NCBI GenBank assembly: GCA_050012855.1 | Contig: JBEKGJ010000001.1 | Span: 1-64,000 of the forward strand | Reading direction: 5' to 3' | Length of the DNA: 64,000 nucleotides | Source: JAJXZJ01 sp050012855 | GTDB lineage: Bacteria > Verrucomicrobiota > Verrucomicrobiia > Limisphaerales > J093 | Shown here: piece by piece, positions 29,115 through 38,334 of the stretch | Layout of the letters: every line of letters begins with the position of its first letter | Position numbering within the stretch: position 1 is the first letter of the stretch | Program-made: the position numbers and the translations under genes | Notes under the pieces: generated by a model | The model's database searches: none | Told to the model about the DNA's origin: nothing | The model's input: the letters and a program-made list of their open reading frames with translations, nothing else

Positions 29115-29909
29115 TCAGATCTGGGAATACGCAGTCGGTGCGAGGAACGGGTTCTCGATGTGCGACACCGTGTCCGCGTATTGCGGGTCGGCCTGCAGCT
29201 TCTTCCAGACGGGGTGATTGCCAAAGCCTGTCCAGTGCGTCTTGTGCGCGTCCCGGTTTTCGGCGGACACCATGTAGTCAAGGTGCGGCAGACCCTGGCC
29301 AGCGATCGCCTGCCCGTAAAAGATCGGCCCCAGCCCCACTTCGCGCATGGTCTCGATCTCGCCGGCGTTGAACATGTCCACCTTCTTCTGACCCTTGTCT
29401 TCGCTGTAGCTGTAATAGCGGCGCAACTCGAAAATGCGCGGCTTCTCCTCGCGCGAGTAGGCGGGCTGTTCGATCTTCGGCATCCCTGCAAACGCCCGCA
29501 TCCACCACGTGTCAATCCGCTCCCAAGCCGGCTTGGTCTTCGGTGTTTGGAGATACTCCGCGCCCGCCTGCCGGTGGGCAGCGTCGGTCTGCAGCCGTGC
29601 GGCGACCGTCTCGATGGCCGCAAACGTCGGATAAGGGATGAGCACGTAAACGCTCTGCGCTTCCTTGGGCTCGATCTCGGTGAAGACGCCCACCGGCCGG
29701 CAGCCGAACCGGTTCAGCGCCGGGATCAGCGCCTTCTCCAGATAACCGTCGAGCAGGTCGTGGTCGGCGCCTGCCTTCAAACGGTAAACCCGCAGTTCGT
29801 AATACTCGCGGCGTTTGGTGCTGCCGGGCTTGGCGGCGAGTGCTGCGGGCGCCGCGCCCACGAGGGCCGAGGCGGCCAGGGAGGTTTTCAGGAAGTCACG
29901 TCGTTTCAT
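29115..29909 (-). CDS. Tat-exported NIPSNAP family protein
   Basis: 264 residues. The N-terminus MKRRDFLKTSLAASALVGAA is a twin-arginine signal. Two NIPSNAP (dimeric alpha/beta barrel) domains follow: the first with YYELRVYRLKAGADHDLLDG and a second with RIFELRRYYSYSEDKGQKK and MREVGLGPIFYGQAI. This layout is standard for verrucomicrobial and planctomycete NIPSNAP proteins. No catalytic role is established; they may bind small hydrophobic ligands. Probably monocistronic: the next gene on the same strand ends 120 bp upstream of its start. Confidence 0.92.
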   Translation of the reverse strand: MKRRDFLKTSLAASALVGAAPAALAAKPGSTKRREYYELRVYRLKAGADHDLLDGYLEKALIPALNRFGCRPVGVFTEIEPKEAQSVYVLIPYPTFAAIETVAARLQTDAAHRQAGAEYLQTPKTKPAWERIDTWWMRAFAGMPKIEQPAYSREEKPRIFELRRYYSYSEDKGQKKVDMFNAGEIETMREVGLGPIFYGQAIAGQGLPHLDYMVSAENRDAHKTHWTGFGNHPVWKKLQADPQYADTVSHIENPFLAPTAYSQI

Positions 29910-30031
29910 TTGATCGTCTTTCTCTTCAGGACGGCACGGGAGCCGTCGCGGTTAAAGGCTGCGAACCACATTGAAGCCACTTGCCGGAGCTCGCGCCACC
30001 AAAAACCGCGGCTGAAAGCAGGGCGCGATGC

Positions 30032-31318
30032 TCAGGCGGCCGGCGCTCGATGACGATGCCCAACGACCAGGGCGCCACCCACTCCGGCAACAAATCCCAG
30101 TGCGACCAACCCGCCGGCCAGGGGCCGGTTGGGAAAATCCGGACGCAACGGCGGCTCGGCCTCGTCCACAATTTCCACGCGCGCGGCGGCGGGAGCGCCG
30201 GCTTGCTCCATCTCCTCCTGGGCGACGTGCAGCCGCAGTGCATCGAGGTTCTTTTGCTGGGCCACCAGATCGCGCTGCAATTGGGCGTACGTTGCCTCCT
30301 TCCGCACCAGATCCCCCGACCCGGTTCGCGCGCCGGCGGATTCGGTTTTCGGTTCCAGGGCATCGCGTTGCGACCGCAGGGTCGCGACCTGCGCGCGCAG
30401 CGTCGCCAGCAGCGTGTTCATCCGTTCTTGAATCTGTTGCTCGATCCGCTCGTGCTCGGTCGTCGCGCCCGTCAATTCGGGGTCATCCTGCGCCACGTCG
30501 GGCTCCAGGCTGGCCAGGCGCTGCTCGACCTCGTCCAAGTCGGAAATCAACCCCGGCAACGTGGTCTCCTCCGGCAGGGCGGCGATCAACTCCTCGCGCA
30601 AAGTCTGCTGGCTCATGCTCTCCCACTGGGCCAGTTTCGTTTCGACCAGGAGCAATTCCGACTCGACGCGGGCCTGTTCCTCGGCCTGGGCGTAATCCTT
30701 CGCCTCCGCCGCGGACTGCGACTGGCTCGCCGCGTTGGTGGTGGCGAGGGTGCCGAGTTCGACTTGAAGCGCGCTGATCCGTTGCTGGAAGTTGGACACG
30801 ACGGTGGTCTGCCGCGCGAGATTCCGGCGCAAAAGTTCGCCCGCGCCGGTGGTTTCCTGTCGCGAGGTTTCCCGACGAAGCTGCACGTAAGCCGCCGCGG
30901 TGGCGTTCGCCAGATCCGCCGCCTCGCCCGGATCGGGCCCGGCCGCGCGAATCTCAACCAGACCGGGACTCGCCCCGGGTATAACCGTCAACCGCTCCCG
31001 CAAACGCCCCATCGCCTGCAACCGCGTAAGGGGCACGCCCGAGGGATCGCTCCATTCCCGGGTCAGGTTCAACCGGCTCACCACTGAGGACAGCACCCGG
31101 CTCGAGCGAATCAAGCCGAGCTGGGTCTGCATCGGAGCGGGGTCAACCTGACCATTGCCCGACCGGGCAGCAGGATTCAGGGAAAGGCGGGCGGCGGCGT
31201 GGAAAACCGGCGGCAGAACCAGCATGGTCAGGCCCACCGCCAGCACGATCAGGCCCAGAATGATCAACGCCATTCCGGGCGCGCGCGTCCGGCCCTTGGA
31301 TTCCGTCATGCTCGGCAT
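30032..31318 (-). CDS. Wzz/GNVR-type polysaccharide chain-length determinant
   Basis: About 428 residues from the ATG at 31318 (or 31309). TM helix 1 (MALIILGLIVLAVGLTMLVL) is followed by a periplasmic region. It includes LGLIRSSRVLSSVVSRLNL, typical of Wzz proteins, and long coiled coils (about 135-360: ELLRRNLARQTTVVSNFQQ, LRAQVATLRSQRDALE, YAQLQRDLVAQQKNLDAL). A Pro-rich PPLRPDFPNRPLAGG precedes TM helix 2 (LVALGFVAGVGGALVVG). No cytoplasmic BY-kinase domain is fused. It would set chain length or couple export of a surface polysaccharide. Upstream codons to 31810 are repeat DNA and are excluded. Confidence 0.85.
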   Translation of the reverse strand: MPSMTESKGRTRAPGMALIILGLIVLAVGLTMLVLPPVFHAAARLSLNPAARSGNGQVDPAPMQTQLGLIRSSRVLSSVVSRLNLTREWSDPSGVPLTRLQAMGRLRERLTVIPGASPGLVEIRAAGPDPGEAADLANATAAAYVQLRRETSRQETTGAGELLRRNLARQTTVVSNFQQRISALQVELGTLATTNAASQSQSAAEAKDYAQAEEQARVESELLLVETKLAQWESMSQQTLREELIAALPEETTLPGLISDLDEVEQRLASLEPDVAQDDPELTGATTEHERIEQQIQERMNTLLATLRAQVATLRSQRDALEPKTESAGARTGSGDLVRKEATYAQLQRDLVAQQKNLDALRLHVAQEEMEQAGAPAAARVEIVDEAEPPLRPDFPNRPLAGGLVALGFVAGVGGALVVGHRHRAPAA

Positions 31319-31475
31319 TGGTTCGACGCAACTGGCGGCGGCCACGTCGTCGCGGCCCGTCCGTCCGCCACCAACCCAAGGTGAACGCGTCCCGCGCCGG
31401 GAGCAAGCCGAGAATCGCAGCCGAGAATCGCAGCGGCGCAAAACCGAGGCGCATCCATGCACTGCCCCCGGATTG

Positions 31476-31578
31476 CGGCTCTGCGAGCCGCAGCGCGTTG
31501 ACAGCAGGAAGCGGGTCGGATTGACCGAGAGACTTGGCTGCATACGAAGCCGCTGCGGGTCACCGACTCGCGCGCCGC
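31476..31578. repeat. Dispersed ~105-bp repeat, copy A
   Basis: Begins GCGGCTCTGCGAGCCGCAGC (palindromic) and continues through AGCGGGTCGGATTGACCGAG to CTGCGGGTCACCGACTCGCGC. Closely similar to 47768-47873 and more distantly to 47881-47990. Lies between divergent genes. Confidence 0.7.
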
Positions 31579-31739
31579 TTGTCTTGGCGTTCCGCCGGGA
31601 GGTGTGGAACCGGGCTTTGGAAAAGCTGGCCGGGCGCAGCCGCCTGCTCCGGCGTGACTCGCGGCACGGAATGGAGCACCCTTTGGAACCTGACCGACCG
31701 AAAACCCTGAACCACGGGCTGAGATCGGCAAGCGCCAAC

Positions 31740-33134
31740 ATGAACACGGAAGATTTGATCCGATTGGGCGTGCCGCCCGGCGAACCGACGCGGCGCGGGA
31801 TGGAATTCATCGCCCGTTACGTCCTCAAGGGACTCGACAAAGCGAGGCTCGCCGCCGAGGTCGAGGCTGTGGTGCGCGATCCGGCCGCCTTTGCGGAAGA
31901 CGATCTGCGCGGGAAGTTCGCGAAGTCGCTGCTCCGGTGCGAGCGAACGATCCGCGAAGCGCCCGCCGCGTGGCGTCAGTGGGGCGAAGGGCTGGAGCCC
32001 GAGGCGGTCAACCAGATGGAACGCGCGTGCCAGTTGCCGGTGGCGGTGGCGGGTGCGCTCATGCCCGACGCGCACGTCGGTTACGGTCTGCCGATCGGCG
32101 GCGTGCTGGCCACGGACAACGCCGTGATCCCCTACGCGGTGGGGGTGGACATCGCCTGTCGGATGAAGCTGACCGTGCTCGACCTGCCGGTGCGCGAACT
32201 GGACCGTCAGCGCGAGCAACTGGTCAAGGCCATCGAAACCGAGACGCGCTTTGGCGTGGGCGCCAGCTTCCAGCAGCGCCGCGAGCACGAGGTGCTGGAG
32301 GCGGACTGGTCCGTGAGCCCGGCGACGAAGCAGAACAAGGATCGTGCCTGGGCGCAGCTCGGCACCAGCGGGAGCGGCAATCACTTCGTCGAGTTTGGCA
32401 TCTTCGCCAACGAGCATCCAATCGCCGGATTGCCGGCCGGCGAGTACGTGGCGTTGTTGAGCCACAGCGGCAGCCGGGGCACCGGGGCGGCCGTGTGCGA
32501 TTATTACAGCAGACTGGCGATGGCGCAGCATCCGAACCTGCCCAAGGAACACAAGCACCTCGCGTGGTTGTCGCTCGACTCGGAGGATGGGCAGGAATAC
32601 TGGGCGGCGATGGAACTGATGGGCCGTTACGCGGCCGCGAACCACGCGCTCATCCATCGGCACCTGGCCCGGCATTTACGCCTGAACGTGCTGCTCGACG
32701 TGGAAAATCACCACAACTTCGCGTGGAGGGAGCGGCATGTGATTGACGGCATCGAGCGCGACGTGGTGGTGCATCGCAAGGGCGCCACACCGGCGGGCGT
32801 GGGGGTGCTGGGAATCATCCCTGGGTCCATGGCGTCACCGGGCTTTCTGGTGCGCGGCAAAGGCGAGCCGGCTTCGTTGAAGTCCGCGTCGCACGGGGCG
32901 GGTCGGGTGATGAGTCGGACCAGGGCGATCGAAACGTTCGAGTGGGAAAAGGTGAACCGCGTTTTGAAGGAGCGCGGGGTGAAGCTCATCTCGGCCGGCC
33001 TCGACGAGGTTCCGGGTGTTTACAAGGACATCCACCAGGTCATGGCCGCGCAGGCGGATCTCGTGGAGATGCTCGGCCGCTTCGATCCGAAGCTGGTCAA
33101 AATGGCGCCGCATGGCGAGCGACCGGAGGATTGA
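31740..33134 (+). CDS. rtcB: RtcB-family RNA ligase-like protein
   Basis: 464 residues, family-length. RtcB signatures appear in order: MPDAHVGYGLPIGGVLA (108-124), GVDIACRM with Asp137 and Cys140 as metal ligands, GTSGSGNHF (His215), LLSHSGSRG, ENHHNFAW, VHRKGATPA and SHGAGRVMSR with the guanylylated His region. The enzyme joins 2',3'-cyclic phosphate and 5'-OH RNA ends with GTP and Mn2+, in tRNA or RNA repair. No archease or RtcR neighbour is seen. Some residues differ from E. coli RtcB (RKGATPAG is kept), so ligase function is likely but not proven. Start at 31740; upstream in-frame sequence is repeat DNA. Confidence 0.9.
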   Translation: MNTEDLIRLGVPPGEPTRRGMEFIARYVLKGLDKARLAAEVEAVVRDPAAFAEDDLRGKFAKSLLRCERTIREAPAAWRQWGEGLEPEAVNQMERACQLPVAVAGALMPDAHVGYGLPIGGVLATDNAVIPYAVGVDIACRMKLTVLDLPVRELDRQREQLVKAIETETRFGVGASFQQRREHEVLEADWSVSPATKQNKDRAWAQLGTSGSGNHFVEFGIFANEHPIAGLPAGEYVALLSHSGSRGTGAAVCDYYSRLAMAQHPNLPKEHKHLAWLSLDSEDGQEYWAAMELMGRYAAANHALIHRHLARHLRLNVLLDVENHHNFAWRERHVIDGIERDVVVHRKGATPAGVGVLGIIPGSMASPGFLVRGKGEPASLKSASHGAGRVMSRTRAIETFEWEKVNRVLKERGVKLISAGLDEVPGVYKDIHQVMAAQADLVEMLGRFDPKLVKMAPHGERPED

Positions 33135-33170
33135 GCCGTGTCCCGGTCTGGCGAGGCTGACGGGCCGAGA

Positions 33171-33560
33171 TCGCGGGGACGCCCTCACGGTCAAGCGGCG
33201 TTTGGAGTCCCGGCTTCAGCCGGAATGGACCGCGTAAACGCGGAACTCCTAACCGGACGAAGCAGACCACCGTGACGCCCGCCTCAAGGTGGCCCGCCGA
33301 CCGCTGGGCGGCGGGAAACCCGTCCCGGCCTGTCTGCGTGCCGATCCGCACAGGCAGGCCCGGCGGTCCGTGACCCCCCACGGAACAGACTGATTTCCGG
33401 TCGTGCCCTGATTTGGTGGGGCGCTGACGAGCCCGCTCGCGGGGACGCTCTCACGGTCAAGGGGTGTTTGGAGTTCCGGCTTCGGCCGGAATGAGCCGCC
33501 TGAAGGCGGAACTCCCAACGCGACGAAGCACGCCACCGGGGCGTCCGCCTCGGGGTTGCG
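33171..33560. repeat. Direct repeat of period 266 bp
   Basis: TCGCGGGGACGC(C/T)CTCACGG begins at 33171 and again at 33437. Both copies continue through GGCTTC(A/G)GCCGGAATG and GCGGAACTCC hairpins. The second copy is partial. The first copy also carries a GGTGGCCCGCCGAC palindrome (33288-33315). Spacer 33135-33644 shows no supported gene. Confidence 0.65.
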
Positions 33561-33644
33561 GGACGCGCCTCGCGTCCAGCTTCGGGGCTCTGATGGACCC
33601 GAAACCTCGGCTGCGCGCAATGTTGAAAATTTCCCTTGCGTTGT

Positions 33645-33680
33645 GCTACAGTTGTAGCATATTCGCGCTACACCTGTAGC
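33645..33680. promoter_or_regulatory. Two BlaI/MecI-type operator dyads
   Basis: GCTACAGTTGTAGC (33645-33658) and GCTACACCTGTAGC (33667-33680) are perfect GCTACA-N2-TGTAGC palindromes, centres 22 bp apart (about two helical turns). They end 8 bp before the BlaI-like start codon. TACA/TGTA half-sites are the known BlaI/MecI target, so autorepression of the blaI-blaR1-like pair is expected. Confidence 0.8.
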
Positions 33681-33688
33681 AGCAAGGC

Positions 33689-34063
33689 ATGAAACCTACG
33701 GCTCGAATCGCGGCGGCGGAATGGGAAGTGATGAACCTCGTCTGGGCGGCCTCGCCGGTGCCCGCGGCCGAGCTCATTGACGAGCTGGCCCGCAAAAAGG
33801 GCTGGGCGCCGCGCACGACCCGCACGCTCCTGGCACGCCTCGTCCACAAACAGGCGCTCACCTTCGAGAAGGATGGCCCGCGTTACCTCTATCGGCCGAA
33901 GCTCCGGCTGGAGGATTGCGTGCGCCACGAAAGCCGCAGTTTTCTCGACCGCGTCTTCGGCGGCGAGCCGGCGGCGATGCTGATGCAACTGGTCAAGGAA
34001 ACCAATCTCTCCCCGAACGAAATCGCGGAACTGCGGCGAATTCTCAAGGAAAAGGAGAAATGA
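33689..34063 (+). CDS. BlaI/MecI-family winged-helix repressor
   Basis: 124 residues. ARIAAAEWEVMNLVWAASPV is the family N-terminus, followed by the winged helix with the recognition-helix region RKKGWAPRTTRTLLARLVHK and wing LTFEKDGPRYLYRP. The C-terminal dimerisation helices end NEIAELRRILKEKEK. It should bind the two dyads just upstream and repress itself and the M56 gene 2 bp downstream; cleavage after a signal by the M56 protease relieves repression in the classical system. No beta-lactamase is adjacent, so the controlled response is probably not antibiotic resistance. Confidence 0.93.
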   Translation: MKPTARIAAAEWEVMNLVWAASPVPAAELIDELARKKGWAPRTTRTLLARLVHKQALTFEKDGPRYLYRPKLRLEDCVRHESRSFLDRVFGGEPAAMLMQLVKETNLSPNEIAELRRILKEKEK

Positions 34064-34064
34064 C

Positions 34065-37000
34065 ATGAATACCGGACTGCTTGGCAACGGCGGTTTCTAC
34101 GACTGGCTCTGGCGCGCCTCGTGGCAGGCGGCGGTGCTGGCGGGCCTGGTCCTGCTGGCGCAATGGCTCTTCCGCAAACACCTCACCCCGGCCTGGCGTT
34201 ACCGGCTATGGCTGGTGGTCGTGCTCCGGCTCGTGCTGCCCGTGCCACCAGCCAGCTTCATCAGCGTCTTCAACCTTGCCCATGTCCGGTCTTCCCCGCC
34301 GCTGACCTCCCGTGTTCAATCGCCGGCCGCTTCGTCGCCAACCCTGATCACGCCCGCCATCGCGCCTCGAGAACCCGCGAGGCCGGCGCCTGCAACGGCA
34401 TCACCATCCATCAAGCGCGGTGCTACGCGAGCTGTGGGACCAGCGCCAGCGACCCAATCCAGCACATCGCTCTGGACACGGGTGCCGGCCGTGCTGCCGT
34501 GGTTGTGGGCCTTGGGCGTCGTGTGGCTGGCGGGGCGGACCGCCTGGCAAAACCTGCGGTTCGGCCGACGGTTGCGCGCCGAGGCGACACCGGTGCCGGC
34601 AGAAGTGGAACGGCCGTTTGCCGAATGCCGGCAACGCCTGGGCGTTCGGCAGCCGGTCACGCTGCTGGAAACGTCGTCGGTGCGCAGTCCGGCACTTTAC
34701 GGTTTCTTTCAGGCGCGTTTGTTGCTGCCACGTGGATTGACCGAGAGGTTCTCCGCGGAGGAAATGCGCTACATGCTGCTGCATGAGTTGGCGCATTTGA
34801 AGCGGCGCGACCTGGCGATGAGCTGGCTGCTTGCCCTGCTGCAGGCGCTCCACTGGTTCAATCCGGCCCTTTGGCTGGCCTTTGCCCGCCTGCGCGTGGA
34901 CCGCGAGCTCGCCTGCGACGCGCTGGCGCTTTCGTGTGCCCGCGAGGAAGAAGCCACGCGCTACGGGGAAACCATCATCCGGCTGTTGGAAGGCATGAGC
35001 CACACCGCCGCCATGCCGGGGATGGTGGGCGTGCTGGAGCGCCGCGAACAAATCCGCGAGCGCATCCGCATGATTGCTGCGTTCAAACGGCCCAGCCGCT
35101 GGTCGGCGCTTGCTGCGCTGCTGCTGGTGGGCCTCGGCGTCGTGGGACTGACCGACGCAAAGGACGGAAAGAAATCGCTGCCGCCCGGCCAACCGATCAG
35201 CCTGACGAACCTGCTGACGGCCGCCGAGAACGATTGCTGGTTGAAGGAGCCGGTCTGGCAGGCGGTGCCGCGGGGGACGCAGGATTTGGGCGGCATTGAG
35301 TTCCACCTCGAAGGTCTGATCCAGTTGTTCGGCCAGGGTCCGCAGGGAGACGGCCACGCCTACCGCGAGAAGATCATCCTCCCCTTGATCGAAACCACCA
35401 CCGTCGGCAAGAACACCGCGGTCATCCGGCGCGGCGCCAACATCGGCAGCGTGCATCTGCTCAGCGGCACGGGCTACGATGCCGACGCGGGTGCCCGGAT
35501 CGCGGAAGTGATCTGGCGGTACACCGACGACACGTTCAAGCGGACACCGATCCAGTATGGCGTCCATGTGCGCGACTGGTGGCGGTTGCGCTACGAGGAA
35601 CCGGCCCACCTGCCTTACGAATTCTCCAAGGTCGTCTGGCGCGGCACGCATCCCGACGTGACGAAGTGGGGCAAAACTCTGCGGCTCTACCGCATCACCT
35701 TCGCCAACCCGGAACCGAAGAAGACGGTGCGCCAACTGGAATTCCTCAGCGCCAAGGCGCGACCGGCCGTGTTCATTGCCGCCGTGACGTTCGATCCGCT
35801 CAAGCCGGGCGAGCGACCCGACAACACGCCCGATCTTGAGGAGGCCGACCCACCGCTGACCGGCCATCTGCAACTGATCGTGCAGGATGCCGAAGGCCAT
35901 CCGATCGCGGGGGCCGCGGTTGAAACGCACTTCGAGGGGACCAACAGCCTGGAGCGCGCCACTTTCCAGAAATCGTTCACGACCGACAACGCCGGCGTCG
36001 CGGACGTGCGGCGGCCAGGCGAAGGGTTGACTCGCCTGGAAGCCACGGCCTCGAAGGATGGCTACGCTTCACGCCGCATCATTTGGAACACCAAAACCGG
36101 CGACACGATCCCGGCCAGTTACATTCTCAAGCTCAAGGGTGGTGTGAACGTTGGGGGCTTGGTCGTCGCCCCGGACGGCAACCCCGTGCCGGAGGCTGCC
36201 GTCGAACTCCACCGCTTTTGGCACGGAGGCGAGGCCATCGCGGGAGACAAAGGGGAAACCGCCACCTTCAGCTCGCAGAAGCAAACCACCGACCGCGAGG
36301 GGCATTGGACGGCGCGGAATCTGCCGGCCGAGCTGCTGGATCATATCGGTATCGCTGTGAGCCATCCGGATTTCATCGGCACCAACGCGATCGTCGGCGA
36401 GGACAAGCAGGTCGAAAAGGCGCTGCGCGAAGGTACTTACAAGCTTACACTCGCACGTGGACTCGATGTTCATGGTCAGGTAACGGACGACCAGGACCAT
36501 CCCATTGCTGATGCCACGGTTTGGGCCGGGCTCCGCAATTTCGTGGACCGCCACGAGGTCAAGACCGGCCAGGACGGGCGATTCGTGTTTCACAATGTGA
36601 AAGAGGAGGACTGCGTGTTCAGCGTGCTCGCGAAAGGTCGAAAAGCGGGGAGCAAGTCGGTCAAGGTCAAGCCGGAGATGGAGGAGATCGTCTTCCGCCT
36701 CGATCCCGGCAACGTCATCCGCGCCCGCGTGCAGAATGAGGCCGGCGACGGTCTGTCGGGCGCGCGCGTCGTGCTTGAGGGCAGCGGCAACATGGGTTCG
36801 ACCTACGAGTTTTCCACCACCACGGACAGTGATGGGCGTTTTGTTTGGGACAGCGCTCCCGATGAGCCGCAGCAGTTCTACTTTTACGCCAGCGGCTACG
36901 AGCAGAAACGCAACACGGCGCTCAAGCCGAACGAGGACAACGTGGTGACGTTGCGTCGGTCCCGGCACGTGGACGGCCGGGTGGTTGACGCCGACACCGA

Positions 37001-38210
37001 CAAGCCCATCACGAAATTCCATGTCGGGGCGGGACAGAGTTTCGGTGCATCTTCCCGCGTGCTCAATGTCCGCCCGCAGGAATTCAACGACCCGAACGGC
37101 GCATTCACATTGGACCTTGATGAGGAGGCCAACAACTGCCTCGCAGCCGGAGCGGACGACTATGCCGATTCGGGCCAAGTCCTTCCCGAGGCGAAGGACG
37201 GCGTGGTGACAGTGGTCTTGCGGCTCAAGCCCAGCAGCGCCTTGAAGGGCATCGTCGTCACCCCGGACGGCCAGCCTGTCGCCGGGGCGACTGTCTTCAT
37301 CCCGACCGACGGCAACCCTGGGTTTGTCCAGTTGGCGCACGGACGATTCATCAGCCGCGGCCTGGCAACCAAACTGACCACGACCGATGCGTCCGGGCAA
37401 TTTCAGATCGCCTCGCCACCGGAAAACGGCACGGTGCTCGCCGCCAGCGACATCGGTTTTGCTGCCATGCCGCTGGCCCAGGCACGGGCGTTGGGCACGC
37501 TGGTCTTGCAGCCTTATGGCCGGATCGAAGGGGTCTTGAGGATTGGGTCGGAACCGGCCGCCGGTCAGGATTTTTGGCCGAGTCCGGCCTCTTATTCCGG
37601 CCTGCAGCTTGACTTCACCTACAAAACGACCACCGATGCCGACGGCCACTTTGTCATCGAACAAATTCCTCCCGGCAAGATCAACCTCACCCGGATGGTT
37701 CAGACCATGCCCAACGCCTGGCTGCACAGTCACAGCACGGAGGTGTTGGTCGAGCCGGGCAAGACCACCCAGGTCACGCTGGGCGACACCGGCGCAGTGC
37801 TGCGCGGGCACGTGAGCTTCGAGACGCCGCCGCCGGCGGACAGTGGGTGGGTGATCGGCGGTCAATTGAGCGCGCCGTTTCCGCATTTTCCGGACGGCTT
37901 GAGCGCGGACGATGCTAAGGCGTACGCAGAATCGTCGGAGTGGAAGACGCAGATGGAAGAATTCCGGCGTAACTCCAAGCAGTATGAACAGTATGGGGTG
38001 AAAGTCGGAGCCGACGGTTCACTGGCCCTCGATTCGGTTGCCCCCGGCGGATACACACTGCGCCTCAGCGCCTACGAACCCACGGACCCAAGATATGTTG
38101 CCAAGCCAGTCGCTCAAGCCGAGGTGAAGGTGACGGTCCCGGCCGATGCCAACCCGGCGTCACCGATCAGCATTGGCGAAATCGTCCTGAAACCGACGAC
38201 GAAGCCGTGA
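34065..38210 (+). CDS. Giant BlaR1-like M56 metalloprotease with carboxypeptidase-regulatory-like repeats
   Basis: 1381 residues; BlaR1 is about 600. Membrane helices lie near 18-36 and 46-64, and a further helix near 145-158. The M56 core has HELAHLKRRD (zinc His240, Glu241, His244) and the distal Glu281 in VDRELACDALAL. A last helix (342-360) follows. The large outer part has a beta-rich domain of unknown family (about 375-590), then roughly eight CarboxypepD_reg/Ig-like units, each opening with a strand such as LDVHGQVTDDQDHPIADATV or GIVVTPDGQPVAGATVFI (from about 595 to the end). No penicillin-binding sensor domain is present. An AAGGAG (34052-34057) lies 7 nt upstream. It probably senses a cell-surface or carbohydrate signal and cleaves the BlaI-like repressor. 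Confidence 0.88.
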   Translation: MNTGLLGNGGFYDWLWRASWQAAVLAGLVLLAQWLFRKHLTPAWRYRLWLVVVLRLVLPVPPASFISVFNLAHVRSSPPLTSRVQSPAASSPTLITPAIAPREPARPAPATASPSIKRGATRAVGPAPATQSSTSLWTRVPAVLPWLWALGVVWLAGRTAWQNLRFGRRLRAEATPVPAEVERPFAECRQRLGVRQPVTLLETSSVRSPALYGFFQARLLLPRGLTERFSAEEMRYMLLHELAHLKRRDLAMSWLLALLQALHWFNPALWLAFARLRVDRELACDALALSCAREEEATRYGETIIRLLEGMSHTAAMPGMVGVLERREQIRERIRMIAAFKRPSRWSALAALLLVGLGVVGLTDAKDGKKSLPPGQPISLTNLLTAAENDCWLKEPVWQAVPRGTQDLGGIEFHLEGLIQLFGQGPQGDGHAYREKIILPLIETTTVGKNTAVIRRGANIGSVHLLSGTGYDADAGARIAEVIWRYTDDTFKRTPIQYGVHVRDWWRLRYEEPAHLPYEFSKVVWRGTHPDVTKWGKTLRLYRITFANPEPKKTVRQLEFLSAKARPAVFIAAVTFDPLKPGERPDNTPDLEEADPPLTGHLQLIVQDAEGHPIAGAAVETHFEGTNSLERATFQKSFTTDNAGVADVRRPGEGLTRLEATASKDGYASRRIIWNTKTGDTIPASYILKLKGGVNVGGLVVAPDGNPVPEAAVELHRFWHGGEAIAGDKGETATFSSQKQTTDREGHWTARNLPAELLDHIGIAVSHPDFIGTNAIVGEDKQVEKALREGTYKLTLARGLDVHGQVTDDQDHPIADATVWAGLRNFVDRHEVKTGQDGRFVFHNVKEEDCVFSVLAKGRKAGSKSVKVKPEMEEIVFRLDPGNVIRARVQNEAGDGLSGARVVLEGSGNMGSTYEFSTTTDSDGRFVWDSAPDEPQQFYFYASGYEQKRNTALKPNEDNVVTLRRSRHVDGRVVDADTDKPITKFHVGAGQSFGASSRVLNVRPQEFNDPNGAFTLDLDEEANNCLAAGADDYADSGQVLPEAKDGVVTVVLRLKPSSALKGIVVTPDGQPVAGATVFIPTDGNPGFVQLAHGRFISRGLATKLTTTDASGQFQIASPPENGTVLAASDIGFAAMPLAQARALGTLVLQPYGRIEGVLRIGSEPAAGQDFWPSPASYSGLQLDFTYKTTTDADGHFVIEQIPPGKINLTRMVQTMPNAWLHSHSTEVLVEPGKTTQVTLGDTGAVLRGHVSFETPPPADSGWVIGGQLSAPFPHFPDGLSADDAKAYAESSEWKTQMEEFRRNSKQYEQYGVKVGADGSLALDSVAPGGYTLRLSAYEPTDPRYVAKPVAQAEVKVTVPADANPASPISIGEIVLKPTTKP

Positions 38211-38212
38211 GG

Positions 38213-38246
38213 GTTGTTGGTTGATAGTTGATAGTTGATAGTTGAG
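38213..38246. repeat. Heptamer tandem repeat GTTGATA
   Basis: Three perfect GTTGATA units (38220-38240) with degenerate units on both sides, directly after the stop of the M56 gene. Confidence 0.8.
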
Positions 38247-38293
38247 TGTCGCTCAGTGCGAGCGCGGGGAATGGGCGACCACGCCCGCCTTTT

Positions 38294-38321
38294 GGTGGCC
38301 CGCCGACCGCTGGGCGGCGGG
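38294..38321. repeat. Dispersed palindromic repeat GGTGGCCCGCCGAC family
   Basis: A 28-bp motif with a CCCGCCG/CGGCGGG stem. Near-identical copies lie at 33288-33315 and 63725-63751. Here it lies between two convergent genes, where such a hairpin could help end transcription. Confidence 0.65.
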
Positions 38322-38334
38322 GTGTCGCAGCCGA

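Noticed and set aside
33689..38210. Beta-lactam resistance operon
   Set aside because: BlaI and M56 are present, but there is no beta-lactamase and no penicillin-binding sensor domain.
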